From: a bacterium
GTDB lineage: Bacteria > UBP15 > UBA6099 > JAJRTR01
Length of the DNA stretch: 10,860 bases
NCBI GenBank assembly: GCA_024278215.1
Contig: JAJRTR010000039.1
Location: 1 to 10,860, forward strand
Direction of reading: 5' to 3'
The translations under genes and the position numbers were made by a program. How positions within the stretch are numbered: position 1 is the first letter of the stretch; each line of letters opens with the position of its first letter. Below the pieces are notes generated by a model. The model did no database searches. It was not told the DNA's origin and saw only the letters and a program-made list of their open reading frames with translations. Below are positions 7,118 to 10,860 of the stretch, in pieces.

Positions 7118-7140
7118 CCCGCACCGGTGCGATACGCGGG
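7118..7140. repeat. REP-like palindromic repeat, copy 3 (diverged)
   Basis: CCCGC (7118-7122) and GCGGG (7136-7140) flank a 13-nt centre, the same geometry as the repeat at 1625-1647. Within it CGCACCGGTGCG (7120-7131) is a perfect 12-bp palindrome. On the minus strand this copy and copy 1 are both followed by TAAG soon after the second arm. It occupies the 91-nt gap between the endonuclease IV-like gene and the CDF gene, where it might also affect transcript processing. Confidence 0.45.
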
Positions 7141-7157
7141 GCAAGTCTGCAATCGGC

Positions 7158-8036
7158 TCATCTTTTCGGCCTGATTCTTTTTCCGTAATATTTCCGGAAC
7201 ATGAGCGCGTTTTTCTCTTTGCTTTCGTCCGGGCTCTCGCATATCAGCAGACCCGCCGCGCCGAAGTCAGCCAGCGCTTTTAATACTTCCCGATACCTGA
7301 TTTTCGACTCCGCGGCAGGCAGGTGCCGCCGCTCGCCCGCCGGGCCATACTCGATGCCGGACAGGTGAATGTGCATGTCTTCGAGCGCATCCTCACCGAG
7401 CGTGCCGCCTATCTGCTCGAGTACTCCGGCATAACATTTGTATGTGTTGCATCTGCCCAATGATCGTGTGAACAAATGTGAAAAGTCAATACACGGCAGC
7501 ACTCCTTCAATGTCGGCGCTCAGACGTATAATCTCATCCAAACTGCCGAACACACTCGGCTTGCCCGTGACCTCCGGCCTCAATACAACATCTTTGATAC
7601 CATTTTCTCTCAGGCTTTCGAGAACCTTTTCAATATTGCGCCTGATCATCGCGTATACTTCGCCCGGCTCTCTCTTCATATAGAATCCGGCGTGAAAAAC
7701 GATGTTTCGCGCCCCGCAGAGCGCCCCTGCGCGCGCGGCGTCAAGCAACCGCTTCATACTGTCTTCGCGCTTCTTCCTGTCTGGCGACGCGAGATTTATG
7801 TAGTAAGGAGCGTGGCACGAAAGCTCGATCCCGCATTCCTCCGCCGTCTTTCGTACGACACAGGCGGTTTTATCTCCCATCTTCACACCTTTCACAAACT
7901 CGACTTCCATGCACTCGAGGCCCAGCTCCTTCGCGCGCCGCACGCCCGACTCGGTCGATCGTTTTTGCGAACTCGACGGCGGCCCGGCTGTCCCGAACAA
8001 TATTTGCCTGTGATAACTTTTTTTCAGGTTAACCAT
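7158..8036 (-). CDS. Endonuclease IV-like TIM-barrel protein (AP endonuclease family 2)
   Basis: A 292-residue protein of the AP endonuclease/xylose isomerase-like TIM-barrel superfamily. The order of metal-ligand motifs matches endonuclease IV (Nfo), which cuts DNA at abasic sites with three zinc ions: H75 in SCHAPY, H115 in VFHAGFY, E155 in LRPEVTG, D184 and H187 in CIDFSH, H224 in IHLSG, H238 in ERRHLP, and E267 in CESP. One zinc ligand looks altered: where Nfo has DxH before the penultimate motif, this protein has an arginine two residues before H238. The motifs are diverged from classical Nfo, so a sugar-phosphate isomerase-like role remains possible. I chose the ATG at 8034-8036, which has GGAG 5 nt upstream. 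It is the first gene of the minus-strand run leading to the transporter and rimO. Confidence 0.75.
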   Translation of the reverse strand: MVNLKKSYHRQILFGTAGPPSSSQKRSTESGVRRAKELGLECMEVEFVKGVKMGDKTACVVRKTAEECGIELSCHAPYYINLASPDRKKREDSMKRLLDAARAGALCGARNIVFHAGFYMKREPGEVYAMIRRNIEKVLESLRENGIKDVVLRPEVTGKPSVFGSLDEIIRLSADIEGVLPCIDFSHLFTRSLGRCNTYKCYAGVLEQIGGTLGEDALEDMHIHLSGIEYGPAGERRHLPAAESKIRYREVLKALADFGAAGLLICESPDESKEKNALMFRKYYGKRIRPKR

Positions 8037-8059
8037 AAACACTCCGAATCGATTAACTA

Positions 8060-8277
8060 ACTTGTGCGTTTTTCAATATATTGTGAGAATTCTGGGGACA
8101 TAACTGAAATTTGACCTTTAGTTACGGATCGTGTCTCCATAAATTCGACTACTGTCACGTCAGGCATGTAATGTCGCGGGAAGGACGGTGACCCCGCCCT
8201 TTAATAGTTTTTACGCTACCCCATCTTATATCTTGTCTTTATTGACATGGCACTACCTTTCATAAAAACGCACAAGT
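8060..8277. mobile_element. 218-bp MITE-like element with 14-bp perfect terminal inverted repeats
   Basis: ACTTGTGCGTTTTT (8060-8073) is exactly the reverse complement of AAAAACGCACAAGT (8264-8277). The enclosed segment has no open reading frame of note, but it has internal structure: a larger imperfect inverted repeat at 8087-8146 and GCGGG/CCCGC arms at 8176-8180 and 8193-8197. Its composition differs from the AT-rich DNA to the right. I see no convincing target-site duplication, so it could be an old insertion or a regulatory inverted repeat. A non-autonomous mobile element is the best reading. Confidence 0.5.
8087..8146. repeat. Imperfect inverted repeat inside the MITE-like element
   Basis: From outside in, GAATT (8087-8091) faces AATTC (8142-8146), GGGGACA (8094-8100) faces TGTCTCC (8132-8138, one G-T mismatch), and TAACT (8101-8105) faces AGTTA (8120-8124). 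A 7-nt bulge lies on one side and a 14-nt loop closes it. The DNA could form a cruciform or an RNA hairpin. This style of repeat is often seen at ends of small transposable elements. Confidence 0.5.
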
Positions 8278-8407
8278 ACAGAACAAATAACAATTCATTA
8301 TAACCCAAAGTCGCTATTTTTCTTTGTAAATGATCTCAACAAGGTAAGATATTTTTATCAATATTTTTTCGTTGTAGGGTTATCATTATATTTTTGTGAT
8401 ATTATTC

Positions 8408-8413
8408 TATAAT
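8408..8413 (+). promoter_or_regulatory. Possible -10 element for the MBL/CNB gene
   Basis: A perfect TATAAT lies at 8408-8413, about 38 nt before the ATG at 8451, in strongly AT-rich DNA. No acceptable -35 hexamer is found at 16-18 nt spacing. If real, the promoter would be activator-dependent or rely on the AT-rich upstream DNA. Confidence 0.35.
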
Positions 8414-8450
8414 TATTATTCAGAATTCAATATGATTTGCGGTGAGGGCA

Positions 8451-10643
8451 ATGAAAAAGATTAAAGTCTCCAGTGGAATATTCTGGGTTGAAGAACCAGA
8501 GACAGACCTGCGCGTCTTATGCGGATGCCCCGCGGACAGTGTCAAACACCTGATGCGTAAAGGGCTGATAATCGAGCAGGAGTTAAACGGAATATCGTGC
8601 GAAACAGGTCCGAACGCGATACTGCTTTCAGACCTGCCGCTCCAGAAAGAGCACTTTGCAAATCTTGCGGAATTCCCTGTGCTTCAGATGCTCTACAGGC
8701 AGGGTATGATGATTCCCGGCCATCCCGGCAATACAGGGGATAAGCCGTTGCTGATCGGCATCGAAGACCAGGTGCTCGCACAAGCGGAGTATATCTACCG
8801 GGGTAACTACGGACTGGATTCGAAGGAAAAAATGGTTGCCGCGGGAATAAGCGGCAAGCTCGCTGAAAACCTGATGCGGATGAAGATGAAATTTTCTTTT
8901 GATGAAATAAAAAAGACCGATGAATTGCTTGATATAAGGGTAGTTGAAGATGAGCGTATCGAGATAAAAAACGGCGTTTTCATAAAAAGAACCGCTACAA
9001 ATGTTTATGAATTCAGCTATAACGGCAGCCGGGTCGAGGTGGACCTGAACCTGCAATACAACGAAAGTTATGAAGCGCCTTACAGCCTGGGCCACCACAA
9101 GATAAAAAGACAATACTTCAGCGTGATTCACACAGGAGAAGGCAACGGCTGGGACATCAACAGACCGTGCATGAGCAGCATAATAACATACCAGGGAAAA
9201 ATATACCTGATAGACGCGGGCCCGAACATCACACACGCTCTCACCTCTCTGGGTATCAGTGCAAACGAAATCGAAGGCATCTTCCATACACATGCCCACG
9301 ACGATCATTTCAACGGCCTGACAGTGCTCCTGCGCTCGGACCACCGCGTGAAGTACTTCTCGACACCACTCGTGAGGGCTTCAGTGGAAAGAAAACTGGG
9401 CGCGCTGCTGTCTCTCGACCGCGACGATTTCTCGAAAAATTTCGAAGTGCACGACCTCGAACTGGACAAATGGAACAACATCGAGGGGCTCGAAGTCAGA
9501 CCGGTGCTGTCGCCCCATCCGGTCGAAACAAATATCTTGTTCTTCCGCGTTTTATGGGAAAACGGATACAAGACCTACGCGCATTTTGCCGACATCGCCG
9601 CGTTCGACGTTCTCAACAGCATGGTAACCGACGACCCCAAAGGCCATGGAATATCGAAAGAATATTGTGAAGAAGTCAAGAAAATGTACATGACGCCGGT
9701 CAACCTCAAAAAGCTGGACATCGGCGGCGGCATGATTCACGGCAAAGCAAAAGATTTTACAGAAGACCAATCGGATAAAATCCTGCTGAGCCATACTGAA
9801 GAAGCGCTCACGGACAAACAGAAAGAAATAGGCGCAAGCACATCTTTCGGCATGGCGGATGTGCTGATAACGGCGCAGCAGGATTTTATAAAAAGCAATG
9901 CGTTCAAACACCTCAAAATGTATTTTCCCGAAGCGCCGCAATACGAACTCAGCCTGCTGCTCAACTGCCCGGTCGCTTCATATAATCCCGGGTCCTTCAT
10001 CCTGAGAAAAGGCGAAATGCCCGACAAACTTTATTTCCTGCTTTCCGGCATAGTCGAGTACATCGCAACAGACCACGGCTCTCACAATTATCTTTCGTCA
10101 GGCACGATAATGGGGGAGATCGCCGCACTGTCATATTCCGAAATAAGAGGAACCTACAGGGCCGCAAGCATTGCCTACGCACTCGAGATACCATGCAGCC
10201 TTTACCTTGAATTCGCAAAACGCAATAATCTCCTCGGTAAAATAAAACAGAATCTCGGATTAAGGCGTTTCATTCAGGGCACATGGCTGATCGGAGACAT
10301 GATCTCGTGCCCCGTCAAAAGTCGTCTTGTCCGGAGCGCTACAGAAGTCGAATTCGAAACAAACCAGGAATTGATTCCCGATGAAAAGGGAGACCTGTTC
10401 ATTATACACGAAGGAGCAATGGACATTTACTACAAAGATGAGAGAATAGACGTCCAGGGCTCCGGCGGCGTATTCGGCGAGGAAAAGATTTTATTCGGCA
10501 AACACAGCACAGTGAGAGCAAAAACGATCACAGAATCCAAAATACTTCAAATACCGGCAGAGGCCTTGCAGGGAATACCCATCATACAGTGGAAACTGCT
10601 CGAACTCTACGAAAAACGCACCAAACGCTGGAAGTATGAATAA
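8451..10643 (+). CDS. Metallo-beta-lactamase-fold protein with two C-terminal cyclic-nucleotide-binding domains
   Basis: A 730-residue soluble fusion protein. Residues 1 to about 225 match no domain I can name; they include an LCGCP motif (C24, C26). The metallo-beta-lactamase fold covers roughly 226-450 with a full di-metal site: H281, H283, D285 and H286 in HTHAHDDHF, then H356 (SPHPVE), D381 (HFADIA) and H448 (LLSHTEE). It could be a hydrolase or a di-iron sensor; the substrate is unknown. Two cyclic-nucleotide-binding folds follow at about 492-597 and 627-722. Each keeps the phosphate-binding-cassette marks: G555-E556 with R570-A571, and G676-E677 with R689-A690. No DNA-binding helix-turn-helix follows, so it is not a CRP-type regulator; ligand binding probably gates the MBL unit. 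I chose the ATG at 8451, preceded by GGTGAGG; a GTG at 8442 in frame overlaps that site. I recall similar proteins in other bacteria, without an assigned function. Confidence 0.85.
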   Translation: MKKIKVSSGIFWVEEPETDLRVLCGCPADSVKHLMRKGLIIEQELNGISCETGPNAILLSDLPLQKEHFANLAEFPVLQMLYRQGMMIPGHPGNTGDKPLLIGIEDQVLAQAEYIYRGNYGLDSKEKMVAAGISGKLAENLMRMKMKFSFDEIKKTDELLDIRVVEDERIEIKNGVFIKRTATNVYEFSYNGSRVEVDLNLQYNESYEAPYSLGHHKIKRQYFSVIHTGEGNGWDINRPCMSSIITYQGKIYLIDAGPNITHALTSLGISANEIEGIFHTHAHDDHFNGLTVLLRSDHRVKYFSTPLVRASVERKLGALLSLDRDDFSKNFEVHDLELDKWNNIEGLEVRPVLSPHPVETNILFFRVLWENGYKTYAHFADIAAFDVLNSMVTDDPKGHGISKEYCEEVKKMYMTPVNLKKLDIGGGMIHGKAKDFTEDQSDKILLSHTEEALTDKQKEIGASTSFGMADVLITAQQDFIKSNAFKHLKMYFPEAPQYELSLLLNCPVASYNPGSFILRKGEMPDKLYFLLSGIVEYIATDHGSHNYLSSGTIMGEIAALSYSEIRGTYRAASIAYALEIPCSLYLEFAKRNNLLGKIKQNLGLRRFIQGTWLIGDMISCPVKSRLVRSATEVEFETNQELIPDEKGDLFIIHEGAMDIYYKDERIDVQGSGGVFGEEKILFGKHSTVRAKTITESKILQIPAEALQGIPIIQWKLLELYEKRTKRWKYE

Positions 10644-10860
10644 AAGAAGGTGTAACATTTTGCCATCTGAAGTGAAGTCGCATCCGCGCTCCCAGGGTCC
10701 ACCCCGGGAACGCCGAACATTGTTGATTCGTGTATAAAAAGGCACGGATGACATTTGTCAACAGACAATAAGCAACAATAGCGAACTCGCAAATAGCGTT
10801 TTTGTGCATTTTCGCTGACTTTAACAACAACGGCTGTATTGAAAATGGCTAATTACACAC
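10644..10860. other. Gene-free right edge
   Basis: These 217 nt follow the MBL/CNB stop codon. Apart from the hairpin at 10686-10713 I see no gene, no convincing promoter and no T-tract terminator. Open frames on the minus strand exist but have no domain or ribosome-binding site, and they cross the hairpin. The next gene presumably begins beyond the window. Confidence 0.5.
10686..10713. repeat. REP-like hairpin downstream of the MBL/CNB gene
   Basis: GCG (10686-10688), TCCC (10690-10693) and GGG (10695-10697) pair with CCC (10702-10704), GGGA (10706-10709) and CGC (10711-10713), with two single mismatches and a 4-nt loop. The stem begins 43 nt after the stop codon. There is no T-run after it on either strand, so it is better read as a dispersed palindromic repeat than as an intrinsic terminator, although it could still stabilise the 3' end. 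From memory, similar CCCAGG...CCTGGG-type hairpins are scattered in many genomes. Confidence 0.5.

Larger units (their letters stand above)
8037..8450. other. Gene-free divergent intergenic region holding a MITE-like element
   Basis: About 410 nt separate two divergent genes and contain no plausible coding frame. The left half (8060-8277) is bounded by a perfect inverted repeat. The right part (8278-8450) is very AT-rich and should carry the promoter of the MBL/CNB gene. It also contains TCATTATA as a direct repeat (8295-8302 and 8383-8390) and ATAACCC/GGGTTAT as an inverted repeat (8300-8306 and 8377-8383). Confidence 0.6.

Noticed and set aside
7118-7140. The palindrome in the gap before the CDF gene as an intrinsic terminator of the endonuclease IV-like gene
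   Set aside because: There is no T-tract after it on the minus strand, and its geometry matches the dispersed repeats better.
6539-7174. A 211-codon plus-strand open frame opposite the CDF transporter
   Set aside because: It is antisense to a clear CDF protein, contains no recognisable domain, and has no ribosome-binding site.
8242-8247. Perfect TTGACA -35 hexamer
   Set aside because: No acceptable -10 hexamer follows at 16-18 nt; the nearest candidate, CATAAA, is only 13 nt away.
8248-8263. A sigma-54-like promoter (TGGCAC, then TTCAT at -12 spacing)
   Set aside because: The essential GC dinucleotide at -12 is missing, and it lies inside the MITE-like element nearly 190 nt before the next gene.
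8628-9344. A 238-codon minus-strand open frame opposite the MBL/CNB gene
   Set aside because: It overlaps the conserved MBL core on the other strand, with no domain or start signal.

Overview
The window encodes six intact protein genes at roughly even base composition with little intergenic space. It contains no rRNA, tRNA, CRISPR array or recognisable transposase. The gene set (a PAS-rich histidine kinase with a dinucleotide-binding front end, a lone receiver protein, RimO, a cation diffusion facilitator, an endonuclease IV-like protein, and a metallo-beta-lactamase/cyclic-nucleotide-binding fusion) resembles chromosomal housekeeping and signalling DNA of a Gram-negative, probably anaerobic bacterium of the Deltaproteobacteria/Desulfobacterota type. 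That placement is inference from protein style only.

Layout. Positions 1-219 hold no supported gene but contain a nested hairpin and short repeats. Two minus-strand genes follow: an alkaline-phosphatase-superfamily phosphohydrolase (220-1587) and, upstream of it, a single-domain CheY-like response regulator (1723-2109). A divergent intergenic region (2110-2383) has plausible sigma-70-type promoters on both strands and leads to a 785-residue hybrid-sensor histidine kinase (2384-4741, plus). Converging on it is a minus-strand cluster read from 8036 down to 4770: endonuclease IV-like TIM barrel, CDF metal transporter, RimO. A gene-free stretch (8037-8450) contains a 218-bp segment bounded by a perfect 14-bp inverted repeat, which looks like a small non-autonomous mobile element. 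Last is a 730-residue protein (8451-10643, plus) joining an unrecognised N-terminal region, a complete metallo-beta-lactamase active site and two cyclic-nucleotide-binding folds. A REP-like hairpin lies downstream of it.

How they may work together. The kinase and the divergently transcribed receiver are the natural candidates for a two-component pair, with the kinase possibly reading a nicotinamide dinucleotide through its Rossmann domain as well as its PAS ligands. The MBL/CNB fusion would be a hydrolase or binding protein gated by cyclic nucleotides, with no DNA-binding domain. The minus-strand trio looks like a loose housekeeping operon (DNA repair, metal efflux, ribosome modification). 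Several short palindromic repeats are scattered between genes, and one forms the C-terminal tail of RimO.
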